This document shows, piece by piece, positions 6,922 through 14,042 of a stretch of DNA of 19,398 nt. Positions within the stretch are counted from its first letter, which is position 1; each line of letters begins with the position of its first letter. The notes beneath the pieces were generated by a model that saw only the letters and a list, made by a program, of their open reading frames with translations, was not told the DNA's origin and searched no databases. Source of the DNA: JAWLHJ01 sp040904945 (GTDB lineage Bacteria > Gemmatimonadota > Gemmatimonadetes > Longimicrobiales > Gaopeijiaceae). The stretch spans positions 1 through 19,398 of the forward strand of contig JBBDSM010000152.1 of NCBI GenBank assembly GCA_040904945.1. Reading direction: 5' to 3'. A program made the translations under genes and the position numbers.

Positions 6922-7314
6922 ATGATGACTGACCCGATCGCGGACATGCTGACCCGCCTACGGAACGCCGCACAGGCGTCCCACAAGTGGGCCGACATGC
7001 CCGTATCCAACACGAAGGTCGAGATTGCTCGACTTCTTCAGGAGAGCTACTTCGTGCACTCGTTTAAGGTGCTCGAGGACGGCCGCTTCGGCGTGCTGCG
7101 CGTCTACCTGAAGTACCACGACGGCAAGCCGGTCATCCGGCACCTCGAGCGCGTGTCGCGCCCGGGACGACGCCGGTTCGTGGGCGCGGACGACATTCCG
7201 CGTGTTCGCAATGGTCTCGGCATGGCCATCCTATCCACATCGGCCGGCATGCTCTCCGACCGCACTGCGCGTACTCAAGGCGTGGGCGGCGAGCTCATGG
7301 CGCTCGTCTGGTAG
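6922..7314 (+). CDS. rpsH: 30S ribosomal protein S8
   Basis: S8 binds the central domain of 16S rRNA; in E. coli it also represses the spc operon by binding upstream of rplE. The 130-residue product begins MMTDPIADMLTRLRNA and ends with the conserved LSTSAGMLSDRTARTQGVGGELMALVW. Two consecutive ATG codons (6922 and 6925) could both serve as the start. GGGGAGA upstream is the probable ribosome binding site. Confidence 0.98.
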   Translation: MMTDPIADMLTRLRNAAQASHKWADMPVSNTKVEIARLLQESYFVHSFKVLEDGRFGVLRVYLKYHDGKPVIRHLERVSRPGRRRFVGADDIPRVRNGLGMAILSTSAGMLSDRTARTQGVGGELMALVW

Positions 7315-7330
7315 GCCCGGAGAAACAACG

Positions 7331-7870
7331 ATGTCTCGTATCGGAAAAATGCCGGTCGACACGCCCAAGGGTGTGGAGGCCAAAATCGACGGTCAGCGCT
7401 TGACCGTGAAAGGTCCCAAGGGGTCGCTCGAGCTCGACGTGCACCCGGAGATGACGGTCGTCGTGGACGACGGCCAGATCCGCGTGGAGCGTCCCTCGGA
7501 CTCCAAGAGCCACCGGGCCCTCCACGGACTCAGCCGTTCGCTGATCGCGAATATGGTCACCGGGGTCACCGACGGCTTCAACAAGACGCTCGAGATCGTC
7601 GGCGTCGGGTACCGCGCGGAGGCGAAGGGGAAGGCCATCACGCTGACCGTGGGCTACAGCCACTCCATCGAGTACAAGCCGGTGGAAGGCGTCGACCTCG
7701 CGTGCCCGAACCAGACCACGGTCGTGGTGTCCGGCATCGACAAGCAGAAGGTCGGGCAGGCCGCCGCGGAGATCCGCGGTTTCCGCCCCCCCGAGCCCTA
7801 CAAGGGCAAGGGCATTCGCTACCAGGGCGAGCACGTCCGCCGCAAGGCCGGTAAGACGGCAGGATCTTAA
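7331..7870 (+). CDS. rplF: 50S ribosomal protein L6
   Basis: L6 lies near the GTPase-associated region of the large subunit. From ATG 7331 the product is 179 residues. It begins MSRIGKMPVDTPKGVEAKID and has the KGPKGSLEL turn, and it ends with the L6 signature PEPYKGKGIRYQGEHVRRKAG. An open frame extends upstream through rpsH without family character. It is followed by rplR after three bases. Confidence 0.98.
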   Translation: MSRIGKMPVDTPKGVEAKIDGQRLTVKGPKGSLELDVHPEMTVVVDDGQIRVERPSDSKSHRALHGLSRSLIANMVTGVTDGFNKTLEIVGVGYRAEAKGKAITLTVGYSHSIEYKPVEGVDLACPNQTTVVVSGIDKQKVGQAAAEIRGFRPPEPYKGKGIRYQGEHVRRKAGKTAGS

Positions 7871-7873
7871 GAG

Positions 7874-8260
7874 ATGATCAAGCAGAGCAAGCTCAAGAAG
7901 AGTCGCTTCCTGCAGAGGAAGCGCCGCCACCAGCGCGTTCGGAACAAGGTGATCGGCACGGCCGAGCGGCCGCGGCTCGTAGTCTTCCGGTCCATCAAGC
8001 ATATCGAGGGCCAGCTCGTCGACGACGACACGGGCCGCACCCTCACCGGGCTTTCCAGCACGGTGAGCGAGTTGCGCGGGTTCGAGCCGGAGGGCGAAAA
8101 TCGGCGCACGGAGATGGCGTATGCCACCGGTAAGATGCTGGCGGAGCGCGCGAAGGAAAACGGAATCGAGACGGTCGTGTTCGACCGCGGTGGATACAGG
8201 TACCACGGCAGGGTAAAGGCCTTTGCCGAGGGTGCCCGCGAGGGGGGGCTCAAGTTCTGA
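7874..8260 (+). CDS. rplR: 50S ribosomal protein L18
   Basis: L18 binds 5S rRNA and links it to 23S rRNA. The 128-residue product has a basic N-terminus (KLKKSRFLQRKRRHQRVRNK), the RPRLVVFRSIKHIEGQLVDD segment and the C-terminal VVFDRGGYRYHGRVKAFAEGAREGGLKF block split across the conserved FDRGG motif. The stop TGA (8258-8260) shares its A with the ATG of rpsE. Confidence 0.97.
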   Translation: MIKQSKLKKSRFLQRKRRHQRVRNKVIGTAERPRLVVFRSIKHIEGQLVDDDTGRTLTGLSSTVSELRGFEPEGENRRTEMAYATGKMLAERAKENGIETVVFDRGGYRYHGRVKAFAEGAREGGLKF

Positions 8261-8793
8261 TGGCCAGAGACAGCAAGAAGCAAAAGGGTGGACGTGGCCG
8301 CGAGAGCGATCTCGTCGAGAACGTCATCTTCATCAACCGCGTGGCCAAGGTGGTCAAGGGCGGACGGCGGTTCTCGTTCTCCGCGCTGGTGGCCGTAGGC
8401 GACCAGAAGGGGAACGTCGGCGTCTCGATCGCGAAGGCGAACGAGGTGGCCGAGGCGATCCGGAAGGCTTTCGAGCGCGCCAGGCGCAACATGGTGAAGG
8501 TTCCGGTCGAGAACGGCACCATCCCGCACGAGATCGTCGGGCACTGGGGTGCCGGAAACGTCCTCATGCGTCCCGCCGCGCCCGGTACGGGTGTGATCGC
8601 GGGTGGTCCGGTGCGCGCCGTCCTCGAGGCCGCGGGCATCACCGACGTGCTCACGAAGTGCCTGGGCACGAACAACCCGATCAACGTCGTCCGGGCCACG
8701 ATGGACGGACTCACCGAGCTGGTGACGCCCGAGCAGGCCGCCGCCGAGCGTGGTGTGCCGGTCGAGGCCCTGGGGGTACATCGCCATGGCTAA
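8260..8793 (+). CDS. rpsE: 30S ribosomal protein S5
   Basis: S5 contributes to decoding accuracy and the mRNA entry channel. The 177-residue product has the conserved VVKGGRRFSFSALVAVGDQ and GNVGVSIAKANEVAEAIRKA segments (double-stranded RNA-binding-like domain), then the C-terminal PGTGVIAGGPVRAVLEAAGI and KCLGTNNPINVVRAT blocks. It overlaps rplR by one base and rpmD by eight bases, a tightly coupled arrangement. Confidence 0.98.
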   Translation: MARDSKKQKGGRGRESDLVENVIFINRVAKVVKGGRRFSFSALVAVGDQKGNVGVSIAKANEVAEAIRKAFERARRNMVKVPVENGTIPHEIVGHWGAGNVLMRPAAPGTGVIAGGPVRAVLEAAGITDVLTKCLGTNNPINVVRATMDGLTELVTPEQAAAERGVPVEALGVHRHG

Positions 8794-8986
8794 GCAGTCG
8801 AAGAAGCTTCGCATCACGCAGGTTCGCAGCGGAATCGGGCGGCAGGGGAAGCACCGCCGCACGCTCTTCGCGCTGGGAATCAAGCATCATCAACAGAGCG
8901 TCGTCCACGACGACACGCCGGCCATCCGTGGGATGCTCGAGCAGGTCGGCTACCTGGTGGACGTAGAGGAAGTGGACGAAACATGA
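8786..8986 (+). CDS. rpmD: 50S ribosomal protein L30
   Basis: L30 is a small large-subunit protein, present in only some bacterial lineages. From ATG 8786 the product is 66 residues. It contains the family-like LRITQVRSGIGRQGKHRRTL and ALGIKHHQQSVVHDD segments and ends MLEQVGYLVDVEEVDET. The last residues are acidic. Its start lies within the end of rpsE (eight-base overlap) and its stop overlaps the rplO ATG by four bases. Confidence 0.95.
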   Translation: MAKQSKKLRITQVRSGIGRQGKHRRTLFALGIKHHQQSVVHDDTPAIRGMLEQVGYLVDVEEVDET

Positions 8987-9504
8987 CCGACCTACACGAA
9001 CTGTCTCCGACCGAGGGGTCCCGTCGCAACCGGAAGCGCGTCGGACGCGGCCCGGGGTCGGGCACCGGCAAAACCGCGGGACGTGGCCAGAAGGGTCAGA
9101 AGGCCCGCTCCGGCGGAAACGTCCACCCGAGGCTCGAGGGCGGCCAGATGCCGCTCATTCGGCGCATTCCGAAGCGTGGCTTCAGCAGCCCGAACCGCCG
9201 TTCGTACCAGCCGATCAACGTCGGCGACATGGCGCGGCTGGACGGTGACGTCGGACCGGAAGCGCTCTCGAAGGCCGGCCTCGTCGGCTCCGCCAAGCTG
9301 CCGGTGAAGGTGCTCGGTATGGGCGAGATCGATAAGGCGCTCAATGTGACGGCCCATGCCTTCAGCGCATCCGCGCGCCAGAAGATCGAGGCGGCGGGGG
9401 GCACGGTGAGCGTGATCGGCGCCGAGACGGCCGAAGCGGCTGAGACCGCGGAAGCGGCCGAGCCCGCCGAGCCGACCGAGTCCGCCGAGCCGACCGAAAG
9501 CTGA
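8983..9504 (+). CDS. rplO: 50S ribosomal protein L15 with acidic repeat tail
   Basis: L15 binds 23S rRNA late in assembly. The conserved body is residues 1-146: the N-terminal GSRRNRKRVGRGPGSGTGKT segment, GQKARSGG, and the C-terminal FSASARQKIEAAGGTVSVIG. Typical L15 ends about here. In this protein a 27-residue tail made only of A, E, T, P and S follows (AETAEAAETAEAAEPAEPTE and onward, residues 147-173), with repeated AE and EPTES units. Such an acidic tail on a basic RNA-binding protein is unusual. The start overlaps rpmD by four bases. Confidence 0.97.
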   Translation: MTDLHELSPTEGSRRNRKRVGRGPGSGTGKTAGRGQKGQKARSGGNVHPRLEGGQMPLIRRIPKRGFSSPNRRSYQPINVGDMARLDGDVGPEALSKAGLVGSAKLPVKVLGMGEIDKALNVTAHAFSASARQKIEAAGGTVSVIGAETAEAAETAEAAEPAEPTESAEPTES

Positions 9505-9527
9505 GCAAGCCAGGAACGACCTGACCC

Positions 9528-10844
9528 ATGGCGAATAACCCCGTCGCAAACCTGTTCAGGGTACCGGAGCTCAAGGAGAAGATCCTCTTCACCTTGTTCA
9601 TCCTCCTCATCTACCGGGCCGGTTCGCACATCACCGTTCCGGGCCTCAACGTGGGGGTGCTCCAGCAGCAGTTCGGCCAGCTGCAGGACACGTTCTTCGG
9701 CATCTACGACATGTTCGTGGGTGGCGGCCTGTCCCGGGCGACGATTCTCGCCCTGGGCATCATGCCGTATATCTCCGCCTCCATCATGTTCCAGCTCCTC
9801 GCCGCGGTCTTCCCGACCGTCGAGAAGCTTCAGAAGGAAGGTGAGGACGGGCGGAAGAAGCTGACGCAGTGGACGCGGTACACCACCGTCGTTCTGTCCG
9901 CCGCGCAGGCGTACGGCTACTCGGTGTTCCTGCAGTCGATTCCGGGCGCGGTCACCACGCCCGGCTGGCTCTTCATGTTCACCACCGTCGTCACGCTGAC
10001 CGTCGGTGGTGTGTTCGTGATGTGGCTCGGTGAGCAGATCACCGACCGCGGCATCGGGAACGGCATGTCGCTGCTGATCTTCTTCAGCATCATCCAGACA
10101 TTCCCGCAGGCCGTGGCCCGGACCTGGGAGTCCTACACCCTGGGCGAGATCAGCACCTTCGGGATGGTCGCGCTACTCCTCGTGGTCGTCGGCGTCTGCG
10201 CCGGCGTGGTCTCGATGACCATGGCCGCCCGCAAGATCCCGGTCCAGATTCCGCGGAAGGTCGTGGGACGCGGTCGGATCCGCGAAGGTCAGAAGAGCTT
10301 CGTGCCGCTCCGTGTGAACTCCGCGGGCGTCATGCCGATCATCTTCGCGCAGTCGTTCATCGTGGTGCCCGGCACCGCTGCGGCGTTCCTGGACCTCGGC
10401 CCGCTATCGGTGCTGGCCGAGATGTTCCAGCCGCAGACCATGACGTACTACATCACGTACGGTCTGCTCATCCTGTTCTTCACCTACTTCTACACGGCGA
10501 TCATTTTCAATCCGGTCGACCTGGCGGAGAACCTGAAGAAGCAGGGTGCGTTCATTCCGGGTGTGAAGCCCGGCACGCGCACGGCCGAGTACATTGACCG
10601 GGTGCTCACGCGGGTGACGTTGCCGGGTTCGGTCTACCTGGCGTTCGTTGCGCTCGTGCCGTTCTTCATCTTCGACATCTTCAACATCCAGACGTTCTTC
10701 TTCGGGGGCACGAGCCTCCTGATCGTGGTGGGTGTGGGGCTCGACACCGTGCAGCAGGCGCAGCAGCTCCTGCTTCTTCGCCACTACGACGGCTTCATGA
10801 AGAAGGGTCGGGTGAAGATGCGCGGTCGTCAGCGTTACATGTAG
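9528..10844 (+). CDS. secY: Preprotein translocase subunit SecY
   Basis: SecY is the ten-helix channel of the Sec translocon in the inner membrane, working with SecE, SecG and SecA. The 438-residue product shows alternating hydrophobic segments along its length. It has the plug region after helix 1 (GGGLSRATILALGIMPYISA follows it), a cytoplasmic loop with KIPVQIPRKVVGRGRIREGQ, and the loop GAFIPGVKPGTRTAEYIDRV. In E. coli that loop carries Arg357 (GIRPG), important for SecA-driven transport; here it is a lysine (about residue 347), a conservative change. It closes the spc block, 23 bases after rplO. Confidence 0.98.
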   Translation: MANNPVANLFRVPELKEKILFTLFILLIYRAGSHITVPGLNVGVLQQQFGQLQDTFFGIYDMFVGGGLSRATILALGIMPYISASIMFQLLAAVFPTVEKLQKEGEDGRKKLTQWTRYTTVVLSAAQAYGYSVFLQSIPGAVTTPGWLFMFTTVVTLTVGGVFVMWLGEQITDRGIGNGMSLLIFFSIIQTFPQAVARTWESYTLGEISTFGMVALLLVVVGVCAGVVSMTMAARKIPVQIPRKVVGRGRIREGQKSFVPLRVNSAGVMPIIFAQSFIVVPGTAAAFLDLGPLSVLAEMFQPQTMTYYITYGLLILFFTYFYTAIIFNPVDLAENLKKQGAFIPGVKPGTRTAEYIDRVLTRVTLPGSVYLAFVALVPFFIFDIFNIQTFFFGGTSLLIVVGVGLDTVQQAQQLLLLRHYDGFMKKGRVKMRGRQRYM

Positions 10845-10866
10845 CGTGACGACTGCCAAGCGATCG

Positions 10867-11523
10867 ATGGTCGTGATTCTGTTGGGCGCCCCGGGCGTCG
10901 GGAAGGGAACCCAGGCCGTCCGCCTCGCGGACGACACGGGGGCCGTGCACGTATCCACCGGGGACCTGCTTCGCGCCGCGGGCCGTGATGGTACGCCGCT
11001 CGGAAAGAAGGCCCAGGGATACATGGATGCCGGTGAGTTGGTGCCGGACGATCTGATCCTGGGGCTCGTGAAGGAACACATCGCTGGGCTACCGGCGGGC
11101 ACGGACATCGTCTTCGACGGCTTCCCGCGGACCATCGCGCAGGCCGATGGGCTCGACGCGACGATTCGGGAGGAAGGTCTCGAGGTCGGTGTGGTCGTCC
11201 ACTTCGAGGCGGACGACGACGTGCTGCTCAAGCGGCTTTCCGGGCGGCGGTCGTGCCCGGAGTGCGGGGCGGTGTACAACGTGCACTTCGATCCGCCGGC
11301 CGAGCAGGGCGTGTGCGACCGTTGCGGGGCGGAGCTCGTGCACCGAGAAGACGACGCGCCCGAGACGGTCCAGCGGCGCCTCGAGGTGTATCGTGAGCAG
11401 ACGGCTCCGCTCATCGAGCACTACAAGAAGCACCGGGCCGAAATGATCCGGATCGACGGGGACCGTTCGTTCGATGCGGTCTACGAGGACTTCAGGGCGG
11501 CCGTCGTCGGGGCGCGCGCATGA
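10867..11523 (+). CDS. adk: Adenylate kinase, zinc-lid type
   Basis: Adenylate kinase interconverts ATP, ADP and AMP in the cytoplasm. From ATG 10867 the product is 218 residues and starts MVVILLGAPGVGKGTQ, so the P-loop (GAPGVGKGT, residues 7-15) is at the normal distance from the N-terminus. FDGFPRT (83-89) is the AMP-binding segment. The lid carries four cysteines (130, 133, 150, 153; CPEC and CDRC), a structural zinc site. A GTG at 10846, one base after the secY stop, would add seven residues; neither start has a clear ribosome binding site. The stop overlaps map by four bases. Confidence 0.95.
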   Translation: MVVILLGAPGVGKGTQAVRLADDTGAVHVSTGDLLRAAGRDGTPLGKKAQGYMDAGELVPDDLILGLVKEHIAGLPAGTDIVFDGFPRTIAQADGLDATIREEGLEVGVVVHFEADDDVLLKRLSGRRSCPECGAVYNVHFDPPAEQGVCDRCGAELVHREDDAPETVQRRLEVYREQTAPLIEHYKKHRAEMIRIDGDRSFDAVYEDFRAAVVGARA

Positions 11524-12314
11524 TTCATCTACGCACGTCCGAGGAGATGGACATCATCGCCCGGGGAGGCGCGATCATTGCCGCCCTCCACGCCGAGCTG
11601 CCGTCCAAGGTCCGCCCGGGGGTGAGCACGTGGGAGATCGACCGTTTCTGTGACGACTTCATCGTTTCGCACGAGGGGGCGCACTCGGAGTTCAAGGGCC
11701 TGTACGGCTTTCCCGGGAGCGTCTGCATCTCGCTGAACGAAGAGATCGTGCATGGGATCCCGTCCAAGGAGCGGATCCTCGAAGACGGCGATATCGTCTC
11801 GGTGGACGTCGGCGTCCGGCTCGATGGTTGGTGCTCGGACTCCGGCTGGACGTTCGCGGTCGGTGACCCGAGCGACGAGGCTGGAGGGATCATGGACATC
11901 ACCGAGCGGGCGCTGTGGGCCGCGCTGGCCGAGGCCGTTCCCGGCAAGCACGTCGGAGACATCGGCGCCGCGGTGGTCAAGGTGGTGGACGGAACGAAGT
12001 ACGGCATCGTGCGGGACCTGGTCGGTCATGGGATCGGCCGCGACGTGCACGAGCAGCCGCAGGTACCGAACGTGGGGCGTCCCGGACACGGCGCGCTCCT
12101 GAGGGAAGGCATGGTGCTCGCGATCGAGCCCATGCTTTCCGCTGGATCGCCGGACATCCGTACGTTGGATGACGGTTGGACCGTGGTGACCGCCGACCGG
12201 GCGTTGTCGGCGCACTACGAGCACACGGTGGGGATCACGGGCGATGGGCCCAGGATTCTCACGGGGCTGGACAGTTCCGTCGGGGCGGCGATGCCGTCTG
12301 TCGATGGTGCTTGA
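11520..12314 (+). CDS. map: Methionine aminopeptidase, type I
   Basis: Removes the N-terminal methionine from new proteins. The 264-residue product has all type I metal ligands in order: Asp96 (SVDVG), Asp107 (CSDSG), His170 (GHGIG), Glu203 (IEPM) and Glu234 (HYEHTVG), with the conserved His78 (VHGIPS) and His177. There is no N-terminal zinc-finger extension. It follows adk with an ATGA overlap, the common secY-adk-map order. The C-terminus runs about 15 residues beyond the usual end. Its stop codon lies inside the -35 element of the next promoter. Confidence 0.97.
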   Translation: MIHLRTSEEMDIIARGGAIIAALHAELPSKVRPGVSTWEIDRFCDDFIVSHEGAHSEFKGLYGFPGSVCISLNEEIVHGIPSKERILEDGDIVSVDVGVRLDGWCSDSGWTFAVGDPSDEAGGIMDITERALWAALAEAVPGKHVGDIGAAVVKVVDGTKYGIVRDLVGHGIGRDVHEQPQVPNVGRPGHGALLREGMVLAIEPMLSAGSPDIRTLDDGWTVVTADRALSAHYEHTVGITGDGPRILTGLDSSVGAAMPSVDGA

Positions 12315-12339
12315 AGGCCTGTCTCACCAGGGTTATACT
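12311..12339 (+). promoter_or_regulatory. Sigma70-type promoter for the alpha operon
   Basis: TTGAAG (12311-12316) and TATACT (12334-12339) are separated by exactly 17 bases, a strong match to the housekeeping consensus TTGACA-17-TATAAT. The -35 hexamer overlaps the map stop codon (12312-12314). Transcription would begin near 12346, giving a leader of about 30 bases before rpmJ. This would let rpmJ-rpsM-rpsK-rpsD-rpoA-rplQ be expressed separately from the S10-spc transcript. Confidence 0.65.
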
Positions 12340-12376
12340 ACCTAGCTCTGCCACAAACGGACGTCGGAGATATCCA

Positions 12377-12493
12377 GTGAAGGTCCGAAGCAGCGTCAAA
12401 CCGATCTGCGAGCATTGTAAGGTGGTCCGCCGTAAAGGCGTGGTCCGCATCATTTGCTCCAGAAATCCGAAGCACAAGCAGCGTCAGGGATGA
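12377..12493 (+). CDS. rpmJ: 50S ribosomal protein L36, zinc-binding
   Basis: L36 is the smallest large-subunit protein and binds 23S rRNA. It starts with GTG at 12377 after GGAGA (12366-12370) and is 38 residues long. It begins VKVRSSVKPICEHCKVVRRK and has the zinc ligands Cys11, Cys14, Cys27 and His33 of the C+ form. It stands 62 bases after map, where infA is often found, and 44 bases before rpsM. A longer frame upstream overlaps map and is not used. Confidence 0.97.
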   Translation: MKVRSSVKPICEHCKVVRRKGVVRIICSRNPKHKQRQG

Positions 12494-12537
12494 GCGTCGC
12501 AATGACGACCGTCTCCGACAGGAACCAAGAGTAGCCC

Positions 12538-12918
12538 ATGGCACGTATCGCAGGCGTCGACCTCCCGCGCGGCAAGCGGATCGAGATCGCTCTGACCTAC
12601 ATCTACGGGATCGGGCACCCACGCGCGAAGCAGATCATCGACGCGTGCGGCATCGACCCGGACCTTCGCACTCAAGATCTCGGTGACGAGGACGTGAACC
12701 GTCTTCGGCGCGAGATCGAGGCCAAGTTCAAGGTCGAGGGTGCGCTCCGCACCGAGAAGTCCATGAACATCAAGCGTCTCATGGACATCGGCTGCTACCG
12801 CGGGCTACGACATCGTCGTGGGCTCCCGGTGCGCGGCCAGCGGACGAAGACGAACGCCCGGACCCACAAGGGCAAGCGTCGTGCGATCGCAGGTAAGAAG
12901 AAGGCTCCGAAGAAGTAA
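12538..12918 (+). CDS. rpsM: 30S ribosomal protein S13
   Basis: S13 is at the top of the 30S head and forms bridges to the large subunit via L5 and 23S rRNA. The 126-residue product starts MARIAGVDLPRGKRIEIALT and carries YIYGIGHPRAKQI (helix-two-turn-helix) and the C-terminal GLRHRRGLPVRGQRTKTNAR signature, with a basic end. It is the second gene of the alpha block. Confidence 0.98.
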   Translation: MARIAGVDLPRGKRIEIALTYIYGIGHPRAKQIIDACGIDPDLRTQDLGDEDVNRLRREIEAKFKVEGALRTEKSMNIKRLMDIGCYRGLRHRRGLPVRGQRTKTNARTHKGKRRAIAGKKKAPKK

Positions 12919-12943
12919 GCCGCCGCAGACAAGGAATTAGATC

Positions 12944-13333
12944 GTGGCACAGCCGAAAGCGCGTCCCAAGCGCAGCAAAAAAGTCGTCGAGGCGGAGGGC
13001 ATTGCCTACGTCAAGGCGACGTTCAACAACACGCTCATCACCATCACCGACACGAAGGGCAACGTCGTGACGTGGGCCACCGCCGGTAAGGCGGGCTTCA
13101 AGGGCTCCAAGAAGTCGACGCCGTTCGCCGCCACCGTGGCCGGAGAGCAGGCGGGCCGTGAAGCCGCCGGTATGGGGGTGAAGCGGGTCGATGTCCTGGT
13201 GCAGGGACCGGGGTCTGGCCGTGAGTCCGCAATTCAGGCGCTCGCCTCGGCGGGTCTGTTCATCAAGTCGATTCAGGACGTGACGCCGCTGCCGCATAAT
13301 GGATGCCGGCCGCCGAAGAAGCGTCGGGTCTGA
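12944..13333 (+). CDS. rpsK: 30S ribosomal protein S11
   Basis: S11 lies on the platform of the 30S subunit near the E-site mRNA. It starts with GTG at 12944 after AAGGAA (12931-12936); the product is 129 residues. Typical segments are YVKATFNNTLITITDTKGNV, AGKAGFKGSKKSTPFAA, VLVQGPGSGRESAI and the end DVTPLPHNGCRPPKKRRV. Spacing to rpsD is 14 bases. Confidence 0.98.
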   Translation: MAQPKARPKRSKKVVEAEGIAYVKATFNNTLITITDTKGNVVTWATAGKAGFKGSKKSTPFAATVAGEQAGREAAGMGVKRVDVLVQGPGSGRESAIQALASAGLFIKSIQDVTPLPHNGCRPPKKRRV

Positions 13334-13347
13334 GGAAATAGAAGACT

Positions 13348-13983
13348 ATGTCGCGTTATACCGGACCCGTTTGCAGACTCTGCCGTCGTGAAGGCCAGAA
13401 GCTGTTTCTAAAAGGGCAGAAGTGCTACACGGACAAGTGCCCCGTCGATCGTCGCGCGTACCCGCCCGGACATCACGGCCCCGCCCAGCAGCGGCGTCGT
13501 AAGCAGTCCGACTACGCGGTGCAGCTCCGTGAGAAGCAGAAGGTGAAGCGGATCTACGGGCTTCACGAGCAGCAGTTCCGGAACCTGTTCGAGCGTGCGG
13601 CCCACGTGCCGGGCGTGACGGGTGAGAACCTGCTGATCGCGCTCGAGACGCGTCTCGACAACATCGTGTTCCGCATGGGCTTCGCTCAAAGCCGCGCCGC
13701 GGCGCGTCAGCTCGTGCGTCACCGTCACGTCGAGGTGAACGGGCGTATCGTCGACATCCCGAGCTTCCACGTGAAGTCGGGCGACGAGATCGCGGTCAAG
13801 ACCAAGTCGAAGGACCTGCTCCCGATCGAGGCCAGCCTGGAGGCGCGTACGCGTCCTTCCCTGGTCGAGTGGTTGGCGCTGGACGAGAAGGCGAAGGTGG
13901 GCCGCATGGTTCGCCAGCCGACGCGTGCGGATATTCCGCTCGCCGTCCAGGAGCAGCTCATCGTGGAGCTTTACTCGAAGTAA
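13348..13983 (+). CDS. rpsD: 30S ribosomal protein S4, zinc-binding (C+)
   Basis: S4 starts assembly of the 30S body; in E. coli it represses the alpha operon. The 211-residue product has an N-terminal cysteine cluster at 9, 12, 26 and 31 (CRLC ... CYTDKC) that marks the zinc-binding C+ form. The S4 RNA-binding domain is in the second half (RLDNIVFRMGFAQSRAAARQ then LVRHRHVEVNGR). The rpsK stop codon overlaps its ribosome binding site GAGGAA (13332-13337). A strong hairpin follows the stop codon, before rpoA. Confidence 0.98.
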   Translation: MSRYTGPVCRLCRREGQKLFLKGQKCYTDKCPVDRRAYPPGHHGPAQQRRRKQSDYAVQLREKQKVKRIYGLHEQQFRNLFERAAHVPGVTGENLLIALETRLDNIVFRMGFAQSRAAARQLVRHRHVEVNGRIVDIPSFHVKSGDEIAVKTKSKDLLPIEASLEARTRPSLVEWLALDEKAKVGRMVRQPTRADIPLAVQEQLIVELYSK

Positions 13984-13986
13984 TAC

Positions 13987-14020
13987 GACGCCCCGGACTC
14001 GCCGAGCGAGTTCGGGCGTC
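13987..14020 (+). promoter_or_regulatory. Strong hairpin between rpsD and rpoA
   Basis: GACGCCC (13987-13993) pairs with GGGCGTC (14014-14020). Inside, GACTCGC pairs with GCGAGTT (one G-U pair) around a CGA loop, with a single bulge between the two stem parts. No T-run follows (next is AACGGTCC), so it is not a standard intrinsic terminator. It ends 11 bases before the rpoA ribosome binding site AGGAGG (14032-14037). Confidence 0.55.
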
Positions 14021-14042
14021 AACGGTCCACCAGGAGGACAAT

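Noticed and set aside
10846..10866. GTG at 10846 as the adk start
   Set aside because: It is possible (one base after secY) but puts seven extra residues before the P-loop strand. The ATG at 10867 gives the usual adenylate kinase N-terminus.
13987..14020. rpsD-rpoA hairpin as a transcription terminator
   Set aside because: No T-run follows, and rpoA has no clear promoter of its own behind it, so full termination here is unlikely.
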